Assembly (NCBI RefSeq): GCF_009905725.1
Contig: NZ_JAAAKV010000007.1
Span: 1-64,000 of the forward strand
DNA: 64,000 bases
DNA from: Emticicia sp. CRIBPO
GTDB taxonomy: Bacteria; Bacteroidota; Bacteroidia; Cytophagales; Spirosomataceae
Reading direction: 5' to 3'
This document shows positions 44,073 to 53,749 of this stretch, in pieces; within the stretch, counting starts at the first letter, position 1; every line of letters starts with the position of its first letter. The notes beneath the pieces were generated by a model, which ran no database searches, had not been told where the DNA came from, and saw only the letters and a program-made list of their open reading frames with translations. A program made the translations under genes and the position numbers.

Positions 44073-46429
44073 TTCTTTACTAAATTAAACAAGGTTAACA
44101 ATACAGCCGATAAGGAAACAAATCCCGTACTCATCGAGATAATCTCAGCCTTGCTCATTTTTTGTCTTCGTTTGACAGGAACAATGATTTCCATTCCCCT
44201 CTCTATTTTAGGATAATTCTTTATTCCCAGAAATGAACTTGTTCTGTCTGTTAAACCATTAGCATATCTTACATATGTTTTCTTAACAAACGCACTGTCA
44301 CTGAAGCCCCCAGCCTGGGCAATGTAATTTTTAAAAGAGAAATCCGGTTGATAAGCTACTGATGTTGGATTTAAGACCTCTCCACTTATTCTAATTATCT
44401 CCACATCTTTAGGAATAACCAAGCTATCAGATTCCTCCAGAAAAAGATTGTTAATGCTTTTAGGATGCTCTACTACTTCTTTAAGATTTACAGCGACAAT
44501 TTTTTTATCTCTATAGAATTGAGCTCCACTTAAATAGGCCTCAGGTCTCAACCCTCCGGCACGAACAATCAGGTCGTAAATTCTTTCATTCCTGTTCTGT
44601 ATGGTGTATTTACCTGGGTAGTTAACTTCTCCCACGATACTCACCAGCTTTTGATCTTGATAGTTCGGTAATTCACGAACGAAAACTTGGTCAAACGGTC
44701 TCAAAACAGTCAACTTCGCATTCGTTAAAAGGTCCTTGGTGATTTCAAGATTGATAACTTCCACAGTTTTATCTACCAATTCGTCATTAAATAATCTTCT
44801 GGCTATTTCAATCCGTTTACCTGTGGCACCTTCTCTGAACCCTCCCGACAAGATAATCAGGTCATTCACCGTCATGTTCTCTACGAAGCGATAATCTCCG
44901 GGTTCTGTAACAGCTCCGTGAATGGTTACATTCCTTAGTTCTCTGATTTCAAGAATGGATTTAACAATCAGAGCGTCTTCTCTCTTAAGAGCAATATCAG
45001 GTATTTCACCTTTCATGAGTTTTCCCAAGTCTATTCCAATAAATTCCGGATCAAGATTTTCTCTTAATCTTCTTAGAATAGCTCTATTTAAAAAGGCATC
45101 TTCCCGAAGTCCTTCCGCCTTTTTAATCAATTGAGAGACTGTCGATAGTTCTCCCGAAATCGCGTAATCTCCCGGCCTGAAAATAGCCCCCTCAACACTT
45201 ACTTTATTTTCAAACCTGTCAATAATAGCCCCGATACTCAATGAGTCACCATTATTAAGAGCAAAGTGCTCAAACTGAGACTGATCCACAGTTATCAACT
45301 TTTTCTCCTTTGCCGTCTTCCTGTTTACATTCAGGTTAGAAACGTATGCTTTCTCAGTAAATCCACCTGCAAATTTCAAAACATCTTCAACTGTTTCTTC
45401 CGGCTTAAGTTCAAATATCATTTTACGTTTGATCTCACCATCCAAAACAACTTTTCTTTCAGCCACAGGAATAAAAATAACATCCTGGTCCTGTAAACTT
45501 ACATTCCCCTGTGCACTTCCTTTCATCAGAAAATCATACAAATCCAGTTTCTGAACAATCTTGTTGCCTCTCAAAAGCTGAATCGACCTGAAAGATCCGT
45601 TTTCAGAAGGCCCTCCGGATAAATACAAAGCATTAAAGAGTGTTGAAAGAGATGAAACCGTGTAAGTACCCGGATTCTTTATTTCACCAATCAGGGTCAC
45701 TTTTATTGAACGGACATCTCCTAACGTAACATCCAGATTCAATGTCCCATTTCTCAGACCGGCAAACAAAGGACGTAAGCGTTGTTCTATCTTTTCCTTC
45801 GCTTTCTGAACGGATAAGCCATTGACATAAATAGGGGCCAGGTTTTCTATTTTGACTGTTCCTTCGGGTGAGATTACCAAAGAATAATGTTGAAAGGCAT
45901 AGCCTGAGATATCCACACTTAATTCATCATCAGGCCCAAGAATATAATTGGACGGCGTAGCTAATCTAAGGTTGGGTTCAAAGGAAAGTCGCTTATTCTG
46001 AAACAGATAGGCTCCAAAAATTTCCTTTTTATTCAGATTGGTTTTCTCTTTTTTATCCGGTAAGGAATCTGATTTACTTTGCCTTCTTCCCAAACTATCA
46101 AGATCATCAATGAACGCTCTCTTGGAAAGATCTCCCAATTGCTCTCTGGAAGACTTTTTAGCGGTTGAAACAGCAGTACGGCTCTTGGATTTTATTTTAT
46201 TATACCGTTCACGCATTTTAACGATATCCTCAGCTTTGTAGCCATTAGCCAAAGCCAGTTTTTCCATTTGCTCTTCGGTCAGTCCTTTTTCCAAAGCAGC
46301 TTTGTAATACTCCTCAATTTGTTTGTCGGTCAAAGCCTCTATATTTTCCGGCTTTTGTGCAAAGGAAACATTGAATATAAATATAAAAAGAAGAAGGAGA
46401 AATCCGAAGTTGTATCTGGGTCCTAACAT
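44069..46429 (-). CDS. SLBB-repeat polysaccharide export protein (Wza-like)
   Basis: A 786-residue exported protein. A signal peptide (cleavage near SFA-QK, residue 24) is followed by a charged helical region, a polysaccharide export (Poly_export) domain about 160-240 with NYILGPDDELSVDISG, and six SLBB repeats from 242 to about 745; five show the GE/GAxxxPGxY turn (for example IGEIKNPGTY, HGAVTEPGDY, VGEVNYPGKY). A final hydrophobic helix near 762-782 could span a membrane. It should form the outer-membrane or periplasm-spanning export channel. It is the first gene of the exopolysaccharide unit and has a good -7 promoter match upstream. Confidence 0.93.
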   Translation of the reverse strand: MLGPRYNFGFLLLLFIFIFNVSFAQKPENIEALTDKQIEEYYKAALEKGLTEEQMEKLALANGYKAEDIVKMRERYNKIKSKSRTAVSTAKKSSREQLGDLSKRAFIDDLDSLGRRQSKSDSLPDKKEKTNLNKKEIFGAYLFQNKRLSFEPNLRLATPSNYILGPDDELSVDISGYAFQHYSLVISPEGTVKIENLAPIYVNGLSVQKAKEKIEQRLRPLFAGLRNGTLNLDVTLGDVRSIKVTLIGEIKNPGTYTVSSLSTLFNALYLSGGPSENGSFRSIQLLRGNKIVQKLDLYDFLMKGSAQGNVSLQDQDVIFIPVAERKVVLDGEIKRKMIFELKPEETVEDVLKFAGGFTEKAYVSNLNVNRKTAKEKKLITVDQSQFEHFALNNGDSLSIGAIIDRFENKVSVEGAIFRPGDYAISGELSTVSQLIKKAEGLREDAFLNRAILRRLRENLDPEFIGIDLGKLMKGEIPDIALKREDALIVKSILEIRELRNVTIHGAVTEPGDYRFVENMTVNDLIILSGGFREGATGKRIEIARRLFNDELVDKTVEVINLEITKDLLTNAKLTVLRPFDQVFVRELPNYQDQKLVSIVGEVNYPGKYTIQNRNERIYDLIVRAGGLRPEAYLSGAQFYRDKKIVAVNLKEVVEHPKSINNLFLEESDSLVIPKDVEIIRISGEVLNPTSVAYQPDFSFKNYIAQAGGFSDSAFVKKTYVRYANGLTDRTSSFLGIKNYPKIERGMEIIVPVKRRQKMSKAEIISMSTGFVSLSAVLLTLFNLVKK

Positions 46430-46460
46430 ATATTTTTGAGTTGACTGTAAATTCAGACAG

Positions 46461-46493
46461 CAAAATTACATACAAACCACAGAGTATTCCAAG
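46461..46493 (-). promoter_or_regulatory. Probable promoter of the exopolysaccharide operon
   Basis: On the minus strand TAATTTTG (46461-46468) matches the Bacteroidota -7 element TAnnTTTG exactly. A CTTGG motif lies 20 bases upstream (46489-46493) and fits the -33 TTG element. The start codon of the SLBB export gene at 46429 follows after about 30 bases, leaving a short leader. Confidence 0.55.
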
Positions 46494-46526
46494 CATTTCG
46501 GATAATGAATTTGTATTATAGCAAGA

Positions 46527-47516
46527 TCAGTCCTCCATTATGTTACCCAGAAATGTATTTTTCAACAAAAACGACATTAAAAAAAAGCTGACGCCCCAGT
46601 TGAGATAAACATAGTAATAATCACTAACGTCTTTATGAACGTTGCTTTTGATCTGATTTTTCTCAAACATGTTGATCTGCTCGAAAATCTTCTCCAGAGT
46701 TTGTTCGTCTGTAGCCCTGAAAAACTGCCCTTTCCCTTCTTTGGCCAACTGTCTGAGTGTTCTCTCATCTACCACTTCTTTCTGGTTACTTTTACCGATT
46801 GCGATCGTGTAAACCCTTATTCCGAATGTTTTGGCCAGTTCTACAGCCGTCAGCGGATCAAGGCTACCTGCAGTATTGTCACCATCACTGATGATAATGG
46901 CTACCTTTGAATTTCCCGGCACATCCCTCAGGCGGTTGATACATGAAGCCAGTGCATTTCCAATGGCTGTTCCTGAAGTTTTAATGAGATCACTGTTCAA
47001 TTCTTTCAGGTATTGTTTCAGCATGTCATAATCGGTGGTCAGGGGGCTAAGCGAGAAAGATTCTCCCGCAAAAACCACCAGCCCGATCCTGTCATTTTTA
47101 CGGCCTGAAATGAACTTTGAAGCTACCTGCTTGGCCGCTTCGAGCCTGTTGGGTTGCAGATCATTATAAAGCATCGACTCTGAAATATCAATGCCTAATA
47201 CTATATCTATCCCCTCTCCGTATTGTTCTTTACTTTGATTAAATCGCTGCGGTCTGGCCAAAGCCATTAAAATCCCTACCATTCCCAAAATAAAAAAGCC
47301 TGGTATGGTAAACCTGAGCCAGATCAGCCAGGAATTCTGAACAGAAGTGTGACTTACAGATAATTCAAGTTTTTGTTTGGACTGGGTATAAAATATCCAT
47401 CTGAACAGGAAGAGAAGAGGAATGGCAAGCAAGCTGTACAGGTACCACGGATTAGCCCAGACAAACCCTTTGAGGGTTGATAGTTTAAACCATTCCAGTG
47501 AATACCATGCGGGCAT
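46527..47516 (-). CDS. BatA-like von Willebrand factor A domain membrane protein
   Basis: A 329-residue protein with an N-terminal membrane segment near 23-42, a second near 68-87, and a C-terminal one near 305-322. The VWA domain between them has an intact MIDAS: Asp-110, Ser-112, Ser-114 in GIDISES, the Thr of KTSGTAIGN and the Asp of IISDGDNTAG. It resembles BatA of the Bacteroidota aerotolerance operon. In that operon it is usually accompanied by MoxR, DUF58 and BatB genes, none of which is present here. It ends a short unit downstream of murQ (18-base gap). Metal-dependent protein binding at the membrane is likely; the partner is unknown. Confidence 0.88.
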   Translation of the reverse strand: MPAWYSLEWFKLSTLKGFVWANPWYLYSLLAIPLLFLFRWIFYTQSKQKLELSVSHTSVQNSWLIWLRFTIPGFFILGMVGILMALARPQRFNQSKEQYGEGIDIVLGIDISESMLYNDLQPNRLEAAKQVASKFISGRKNDRIGLVVFAGESFSLSPLTTDYDMLKQYLKELNSDLIKTSGTAIGNALASCINRLRDVPGNSKVAIIISDGDNTAGSLDPLTAVELAKTFGIRVYTIAIGKSNQKEVVDERTLRQLAKEGKGQFFRATDEQTLEKIFEQINMFEKNQIKSNVHKDVSDYYYVYLNWGVSFFLMSFLLKNTFLGNIMED

Positions 47517-47534
47517 AAATTAATGTTTTACTTT

Positions 47535-48356
47535 TTAGAAATTTTCCACGGCTTTTCTTACACTTCCGTATTTGAGCAACAGTTCATGAGCTTCCTCATG
47601 GCCGATGCCAAGTTCTTTCATCACCATCAGGGTGCCCCTTTCCACCAGCTTTTCATTGCTAAGTTGCATATCCACCATCTTATTGCCTTTCACCTTGCCA
47701 AGCTGGATCATTACAGTGGTTGAAATCATATTCAAAGCCAGCTTTTGGGCCGTTCCTGATTTCATCCGGGTGCTGCCGGTCACAAACTCAGGCCCTACCA
47801 CAATCTCCACAGGAAACTCAGCTTCCTCTGCCACCGGACTTCCTGAATTGCAAACCACACAACCGGTAAGTATTCCTTTCTTTCTTGCTTCTTTTAAGCC
47901 CCCGATCACATATGGTGTCCGGCCGGAAGCGGCAATGCCGATCAACGAATCCTTTTTCCCGATTCCATTCTTCAAAAGGTCAATCCAGGCCTGTTGCTCA
48001 TCATCTTCGGCGTTTTCAACTGCTTTTCTGATGGCCCCGTCTCCTCCGGCGATCAATCCCACCACCATATCGAATGGAACTCCGTATGTCGGAGGGCATT
48101 CTGAAGCATCTACAACACCGAGTCTTCCGCTGGTTCCTGCCCCGATATAAAACAACCGGCCTCCGGCTTTCATCCTTGGTACAATCTGATTAACCAATGC
48201 TTCAATCTGAGGAATGGCCTTCTCTACTGCAAAAGGCACTGTTTTATCTTCATCATTAATACCTTGTAATAACTCCGTTACAGATTTCCTGTCAAGATCC
48301 TGATGATGTGACGCGGCTTCGGTCGAGAGTTCCTCCAGATTCATTAATTCAGCCAT
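47535..48356 (-). CDS. murQ: N-acetylmuramic acid 6-phosphate etherase
   Basis: A 273-residue SIS-domain enzyme. It has IGAGTSGRLGVVDASECPPTYG (split here as GAGTSGRLG and ASECPPTYG) with the catalytic Glu, and GIAASGRTPYVIGGL. It cleaves the lactyl ether of MurNAc-6-phosphate to give GlcNAc-6-phosphate and D-lactate in peptidoglycan recycling. It is slightly shorter than E. coli MurQ (298). The gene overlaps the end of the M20 peptidase gene by 8 bases and is followed 18 bases later by a VWA protein gene. The peptidase neighbour is consistent with handling of cell-wall peptides, but that link is inference. Confidence 0.95.
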   Translation of the reverse strand: MAELMNLEELSTEAASHHQDLDRKSVTELLQGINDEDKTVPFAVEKAIPQIEALVNQIVPRMKAGGRLFYIGAGTSGRLGVVDASECPPTYGVPFDMVVGLIAGGDGAIRKAVENAEDDEQQAWIDLLKNGIGKKDSLIGIAASGRTPYVIGGLKEARKKGILTGCVVCNSGSPVAEEAEFPVEIVVGPEFVTGSTRMKSGTAQKLALNMISTTVMIQLGKVKGNKMVDMQLSNEKLVERGTLMVMKELGIGHEEAHELLLKYGSVRKAVENF

Positions 48357-49731
48357 TATACAATTGATTAAAATGTTTATAGAAGAGCGGAATGGTTTCT
48401 ATTCCTTTGAAAAAGTTAAAAATACCGTAATGTTCATTGGGAGAGTGAAGTGCATCGGAATCCAATCCAAAACCAAACAATATCGATTTTAAGCCCAGTT
48501 CTTTTTCAAACAAAGCCACAATAGGGATACTTCCACCTCCACGGGTAGGTACAGGTTTTTGTCCGAATGCTTCCTCCATAGCTTTATAGGCAGCCTGGTA
48601 ACCGATAGAGTCCATCGGAGTAACGTAAGGCTGGCCACCATGGTGACGGCTCACTTTTACCTTCACTGTTGGTGGAGCAATGGCCTTAAAATGTTCGGTA
48701 AATAAATCTGAGATTTCTTCCCAGTCCTGGTCAGGTACCAATCTCATTGAAATCTTGGCAAATGCTTTAGATGGCAATACGGTTTTTGAACCTTCCCCGA
48801 TATAACCGCCCCAGATTCCGTTTACATCTAATGTAGGTCTGATAGAAGCTCTTTCACGGGTAGTATAGCCGGCTTCTCCTGAAACAGCGTCTACATCAAG
48901 GTCTTTTTTATATATTTCTTCATCGAAAGGAGCAGCTTCAAGTGAATCTCTTTCTTCAACGGTCAACTCTTTTACTTTATCATAAAACCCTTTGACAGTC
49001 ACTTTGCCATAGGCATCATGAAGAGAGGCTATCATTTTCGAAAGCACATTGACGGGGTTGGCAACCGCCCCTCCGTACACCCCAGAGTGCAAATCACGGT
49101 TGGGTCCGGTTACTTCCACTTCCATATAAGCTAGCCCGCGAAGGCCGGTTTCAACGGAAGGAATATCATTGGCAATGATAGAGGTATCTGATATAAGGAT
49201 AATGTCGGCTTTCAGTTTTTCCCTGTTCTCTTTAACAAAAGTAGCTAAGTGTTCAGATCCTACCTCTTCTTCCCCTTCAAACATGATTTTAACATTACAA
49301 CACAGGGTGTTGTTAGCCATCATCGTTTCAATGGCCTTGACATGCATATAAATCTGTCCTTTATCATCACAAGCTCCCCTGGCGAAAATAGCTCCCTGCG
49401 GATGAGCAGGTGTTTCTTTTACGGTAGGTTCGAAAGGCGGTGTATCCCAAAGCTCCAGAGGGTCTGCAGGTTGTACATCATAATGTCCGTAAACCAATAT
49501 AGTCGGCAAAGCCAGGTCAGTTATTTTTTCAGCATATACTATGGGATGACCCTCAGTAGGACAAATTTGTGCGGAGTCGAGACCAGCTTCCAGAAGTCTG
49601 CGTTTTATATATTCTGCGGCTTTCAGCATATCGCCTTTAAAGCGTGAATCGGCACTAACCGATGGTATCCTTAAAAACTCGAAAAGCTCATCTAAAAACC
49701 TTTGTTTATTTGACTCAATGTAATCTTTCAT
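48349..49731 (-). CDS. M20-family dipeptidase
   Basis: A 460-residue cytoplasmic metallopeptidase of the M20 (ArgE/DapE/CNDP-like) family. Zinc ligands are visible: His in YGHYDVQP, Asp in RGACDDKG, Glu-Glu in FEGEEEVGS, and the late His in DALHSPNE. The lid/dimerisation domain occupies about residues 190-340. The best fit is a non-specific dipeptidase of the CNDP/PepV-like group. There is no signal peptide. It is the first gene of the unit with murQ (8-base overlap) and the VWA protein. A minus-strand TATTTTTG (49755-49762) upstream could be the -7 element, but no convincing -33 element is visible. Confidence 0.9.
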   Translation of the reverse strand: MKDYIESNKQRFLDELFEFLRIPSVSADSRFKGDMLKAAEYIKRRLLEAGLDSAQICPTEGHPIVYAEKITDLALPTILVYGHYDVQPADPLELWDTPPFEPTVKETPAHPQGAIFARGACDDKGQIYMHVKAIETMMANNTLCCNVKIMFEGEEEVGSEHLATFVKENREKLKADIILISDTSIIANDIPSVETGLRGLAYMEVEVTGPNRDLHSGVYGGAVANPVNVLSKMIASLHDAYGKVTVKGFYDKVKELTVEERDSLEAAPFDEEIYKKDLDVDAVSGEAGYTTRERASIRPTLDVNGIWGGYIGEGSKTVLPSKAFAKISMRLVPDQDWEEISDLFTEHFKAIAPPTVKVKVSRHHGGQPYVTPMDSIGYQAAYKAMEEAFGQKPVPTRGGGSIPIVALFEKELGLKSILFGFGLDSDALHSPNEHYGIFNFFKGIETIPLFYKHFNQLYNG

Positions 49732-49910
49732 TAAAAAAAGTGTTGTTTATGATTCAAAAATAATACATTGATTTTATTTATTCCTGAATAATAAACAGTT
49801 GATTTGAAATTAGGACTTAAAAAAGTGAAAGAAGAGCAGGGAAGAATTATAATTATGTGGATTATTTTACTTAAAACACAGCTTAGACCGCTTGGAATCA
49901 ATATTCTGTA

Positions 49911-50510
49911 TCAAGGTTTTTTGGATGCGAATTTGTTTTCATTTCCATTGATCAGCCTCTTTACATTTTCCCTGTGCATAAAAACCAACAGTAAAAACAA
50001 ACCGAGACCTACAAGAATAAGGAATAAATTTTCAGGAAACCTGACAATAAGGATTATGAAGAAAGCCAGAGAAGCCAGTAGTGATCCCAGAGAAACATAT
50101 CTAGAAATTCCGACTGTAATGGCAAATACTATGACACTGATCAAAGCCCCCAGAGGGTAGATGGCCAAGATAACACCAAGAGAGGTGGCAATACCCTTAC
50201 CACCTCTGAATCCTGAAAATACCGGTAATATATGGCCTACGACCGCTGCGATGCCGATCAGAAACCGGATATGAATTTCGTCAATATATAATGAAGCCAG
50301 GAAAACAGGTAAGAAGCCTTTTATCATATCGATCACCAAAACGGTAATGCCGGCCTTTTTACCTAATATTCTGAGTGAATTCGTTGCTCCTGCATTTCCA
50401 CTACCGTGTTCACGGATATCTATTCCGTGAAATAACTTAGCATACCAAACTGCTGTGGGAATTGAGCCTGCCAAATATGCAAGAACAGCGAAACCTACTT
50501 CAAGTATCAT
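49911..50510 (-). CDS. plsY: Glycerol-3-phosphate acyltransferase (acyl-phosphate-dependent)
   Basis: A 199-residue inner-membrane protein with five to seven hydrophobic segments. Motifs of PlsY are present: AGSIPTAVWYAKLFHGIDIREHGSGNAGATN at the start (kept here as GSGNAGATN), FRGGKGIATSLG in the middle, and a C-terminal basic stretch. PlsY transfers the acyl group from acyl-phosphate to glycerol-3-phosphate, the first step of membrane phospholipid synthesis. It is transcribed alone. Upstream, a minus-strand TATTTTTG at 50540-50547 matches the -7 consensus, but no clear -33 element is visible. Confidence 0.95.
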   Translation of the reverse strand: MILEVGFAVLAYLAGSIPTAVWYAKLFHGIDIREHGSGNAGATNSLRILGKKAGITVLVIDMIKGFLPVFLASLYIDEIHIRFLIGIAAVVGHILPVFSGFRGGKGIATSLGVILAIYPLGALISVIVFAITVGISRYVSLGSLLASLAFFIILIVRFPENLFLILVGLGLFLLLVFMHRENVKRLINGNENKFASKKP

Positions 50511-50650
50511 TCAGATTAAATAAATAATATATGGAATTGCAAAAATACTAAAATTGTCTGATTTAAAGACACCTATTGCAATAAATTATTATAGATAGCT
50601 GAATATTAAGTATTTACAACTAATTCTTGATTATATATTATTTAAATATT

Positions 50651-52510
50651 TTAATTTCTGTTTAATCCTTTTTTCTTCAGTGCCAGATCATGTGCTGTGT
50701 CATAGTATGATCTGAGATTAGTCCAGTCAAACACATCTGAGATATTTTCCACGCGGTTTCTCTGCATAATTCTATCTCTTCTGTTCATTGTTACAAATTT
50801 GAACAATATATTGGCCAGCTGATCAGCGGCCTGATCAAAGCTCTTGTCCTTACGATTCACTACATACACACCCACATTGTCATAATCACGCATCAGTTGC
50901 ATCATAAAATCACCGAAGCCTGACAAATCACTGGTTACTGTCGGAATACCCCTGACGACACATTCCAACGGTGTATAGCCCCATGGTTCATAGTAACTCG
51001 GGAAAACACCCAAATGGCAGCCTCTTACAAACTGGCTGTACTCCAATCCGAAAAGCGGGTTGGTCGGAGAAATAAAATCAGGATGGTAAACAAATTTCAC
51101 CCGGTCCTGCTCATGGTTCATCAGGTTGGTCTTCTTAAAGAAATCGGTAATACCGTCTTCTTCCTTCAGAAGGTGAGTAACCGTATGAGGCAATTTCTTG
51201 GTTTTCCAGGTTTGTATGGTCCTTCTCAGTCTAAGCCTCCAGTACTCATCCACAAACTCGTTCAGATCAGGTAGGGTCGTATCATCATTGGAAGCTGAAG
51301 CATGGAAAAGGTGCTCTCCCACCTGCTGCTCTATAGATTCACAGGTCTGACGAATTTCCTCCATAACGGCCCTTGATTGCAAAACCTCAGGATTAATCGA
51401 ATGAACCGGATTCCTGGTAATGATAAACATCACGACGGTGGTATCCAGCCCGGCCTGAACGATCTTGAAATTAAGTCGCTTAAGGGCTTCCAAAGTCAGG
51501 TCATATCCTTTATTCTTGAACTCATATCTCCCGGAAGTAAAGAAGAAAAGGGTGTTATCAAGGTCCCATGAATAACTCTGGAAGAAATGTCCCATCACAA
51601 ACTGATGTATTTTCTGTTTGTATTTCAAATGGAGATTCTGGAACTCGTGGGTAGCCGCAAACCTCGTAATGTTGAGCCCATTCGGCAAAATAAGATCACA
51701 GGTTCTGCCAAAAAACACTTCGCATTCTTTAGAAGTCACATCACTGACTGTGGTCAATACATGACATTTCTGAGCCGATAGCCTTTCGATGCCTGCCTGG
51801 GCTTCAATCCCGTAGTATTTTGCTTCCTGCTCCCAGTCATATCTGTGAAGATTCTCATAAAAATCGCTCACGTTACCGGCAATGTACCTGCCCAGCATCG
51901 TAGCGTGGGTAGTAAAAACAGTAGCCAGCGGAACGTTTTCTTTTCTGAGATCAAGCAAAGCAGTGGAAGCCATCCATTCATGAAAATGGGCAATACAATC
52001 ATTCTTTTTGCCACAGTTTTCAGTAAACTCTTTCAGATACTGATAAATCAGATCACCGAAAGCAATCACTTTATTGACAAGCTCCTCACAATTTATCGTC
52101 GATATCTTGTGGTTGTTCCACAGATCAAACTTCAGTTTGTCGATATGGTTAAGGGCAGAAGAAAAGTCAACCAAGATGATTCTCGGGCGTCCTGTGACCA
52201 ACCATCTTCCGTAAAAAACATCCAGGCCCTGAGACCTGAGATTCTGGGCTGTTTTTGAAAAAACAGAATCGTCGTCATCCTGCCTTTCAAATTCAATAGA
52301 AGCTGTCTGTGTAAAGTATGGACCAATAAGACAGTAGTTATCCCCCCACTCTTCGACCATGGCAGGGACTTTAGATCTGATTACCGTATATATACCTCCA
52401 ACCTGATTACATACTTCCCAGGCAACTTCAAAAAGGATCGGCTTAGCACTTTGCTTGGGTTCAATTTTGATGGTCTCCTCTGATTCTTTCTTTAATTTCT
52501 TAATTGACAT
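50651..52510 (-). CDS. GT3-type glycogen synthase
   Basis: A 619-residue enzyme of the eukaryote-like glycogen synthase family GT3. It starts FEVAWEVCNQVGGIYTVIRSK, has a central FFTSGRYEFKNKGYDLTLEAL segment, and the late motif PSYYEPWGYTPLECVVRG that holds the paired catalytic Glu residues of GT3. The family transfers glucose from a nucleotide donor to the non-reducing end of alpha-1,4-glucan; animal and yeast enzymes use UDP-glucose. It is not the GlgA/GT5 form common in other bacteria. No branching-enzyme or pyrophosphorylase gene lies nearby. It appears monocistronic, between plsY and ruvB. Confidence 0.93.
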   Translation of the reverse strand: MSIKKLKKESEETIKIEPKQSAKPILFEVAWEVCNQVGGIYTVIRSKVPAMVEEWGDNYCLIGPYFTQTASIEFERQDDDDSVFSKTAQNLRSQGLDVFYGRWLVTGRPRIILVDFSSALNHIDKLKFDLWNNHKISTINCEELVNKVIAFGDLIYQYLKEFTENCGKKNDCIAHFHEWMASTALLDLRKENVPLATVFTTHATMLGRYIAGNVSDFYENLHRYDWEQEAKYYGIEAQAGIERLSAQKCHVLTTVSDVTSKECEVFFGRTCDLILPNGLNITRFAATHEFQNLHLKYKQKIHQFVMGHFFQSYSWDLDNTLFFFTSGRYEFKNKGYDLTLEALKRLNFKIVQAGLDTTVVMFIITRNPVHSINPEVLQSRAVMEEIRQTCESIEQQVGEHLFHASASNDDTTLPDLNEFVDEYWRLRLRRTIQTWKTKKLPHTVTHLLKEEDGITDFFKKTNLMNHEQDRVKFVYHPDFISPTNPLFGLEYSQFVRGCHLGVFPSYYEPWGYTPLECVVRGIPTVTSDLSGFGDFMMQLMRDYDNVGVYVVNRKDKSFDQAADQLANILFKFVTMNRRDRIMQRNRVENISDVFDWTNLRSYYDTAHDLALKKKGLNRN

Positions 52511-52630
52511 GTCGGGTTAGATTTTAAAATTAATGTTTGACTGAAATTGATTTTCTTTGATTATTGAAACAATTATATAATATAATTATTTGAATAAAAA
52601 ATTTTATTAATTTTATGTTAACCATTTTTG

Positions 52631-53656
52631 TTAAAATAATTCCCCCAGTCTGTATTTAGGTATAATATTGAGGTGTTTGTACGCTTTTTCTGTAGCCTCC
52701 CTTCCTCTGGCCGTTCTTTTCAAAAAGCCTTCCTTGATCAGGAACGGCTCATAGACTTCCTCAATGGTTTCCGCTTCTTCTCCCACTGCAGTAGCAATAG
52801 TGCTCAAACCAACCGGCCCGCCTTTGAATTTATCTACAATCGTAAGGAGTATGCGGTTGTCCATTTCATCAAGGCCGTCTTCATCCACCTCAAGGGCCGT
52901 CAGGGCCATTTTGGCTATCTCAACAGTGATCGTCCCGTTACCTTTTACCTGGGCAAAATCGCGGGTACGCCTTAATAAATTATTGGCAATACGCGGAGTG
53001 CCGCGGCTCCTCCTGGCAATCTCAAATGCCCCTTCAATGTCTATAGGTGTGTTCAGGATCATAGAAGATCTCCTGATGATAGAGCACAATAAGTTGGCGT
53101 CATAATATTCCAGTCTTGAATTGATCCCGAACCTGGCTCTCAGAGGTGAGGTAAGCAAACCAGATCGTGTTGTAGCCCCTATCAGGGTAAACGGGTTAAG
53201 GCCTATCTGCACACTTCTGGCGTTCGGTCCTGAGTCCAGCATGATGTCGATTTTATAATCTTCCATGGCTGAATAAAGGTACTCTTCGACGATAGGGTTG
53301 AGCCTGTGGATTTCATCTATGAATAAAACGTCATTCTGTTCAAGGCTGGTGAGCAGACCGGCAAGGTCACTGGGTTTGTCAAGTACCGGACCGGAAGTTA
53401 TTTTGAGGCTTGCTCCCAGTTCATTGGCAACAATGTGCGATAGGGTGGTCTTTCCCAGACCCGGAGGGCCGTGCAACAGGATGTGGTCCAAAGCTTCATT
53501 TCTCTGCTTGGCTGCCTGAACAAAAACCTTCAGGTTTTCAAGTATTTTATCCTGCCCGGCAAAATCATCAAATGAGACAGGCCTTAAGGCTCTTTCAACA
53601 TCTTTTTCAGAAGAATCCATGCCCTCGTCATCTCCTTTTAAATAGTCCTGCCGCAT
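52631..53656 (-). CDS. ruvB: Holliday junction branch migration ATPase RuvB
   Basis: A 341-residue AAA+ motor. It has [20 protein letters not shown] at the start, Walker [13 protein letters not shown], Walker [10 protein letters not shown], the sensor/arginine-finger region [18 protein letters not shown], and a C-terminal winged helix ending in [20 protein letters not shown]. RuvB drives branch migration of Holliday junctions together with RuvA and RuvC during recombinational repair. ruvA and ruvC are not adjacent, a usual situation in this phylum. The gene stands alone. A minus-strand TATTTTTG (53692-53699) is a weak candidate -7 element. Confidence 0.97.
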   Translation of the reverse strand: MRQDYLKGDDEGMDSSEKDVERALRPVSFDDFAGQDKILENLKVFVQAAKQRNEALDHILLHGPPGLGKTTLSHIVANELGASLKITSGPVLDKPSDLAGLLTSLEQNDVLFIDEIHRLNPIVEEYLYSAMEDYKIDIMLDSGPNARSVQIGLNPFTLIGATTRSGLLTSPLRARFGINSRLEYYDANLLCSIIRRSSMILNTPIDIEGAFEIARRSRGTPRIANNLLRRTRDFAQVKGNGTITVEIAKMALTALEVDEDGLDEMDNRILLTIVDKFKGGPVGLSTIATAVGEEAETIEEVYEPFLIKEGFLKRTARGREATEKAYKHLNIIPKYRLGELF

Positions 53657-53749
53657 AGTTATAATTAGATTTAAGCCTGTTTAATAATGCTCAAAAATAC
53701 GAAGGGAATTGTGGATTCGGAGAAATAATGTCGTTTTTTTAAAACAGGG

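Noticed and set aside
49804-50160. Plus-strand frame overlapping the end of plsY
   Set aside because: It is mostly antisense to plsY and lacks any known family; the 179-base gap before plsY shows no other gene.
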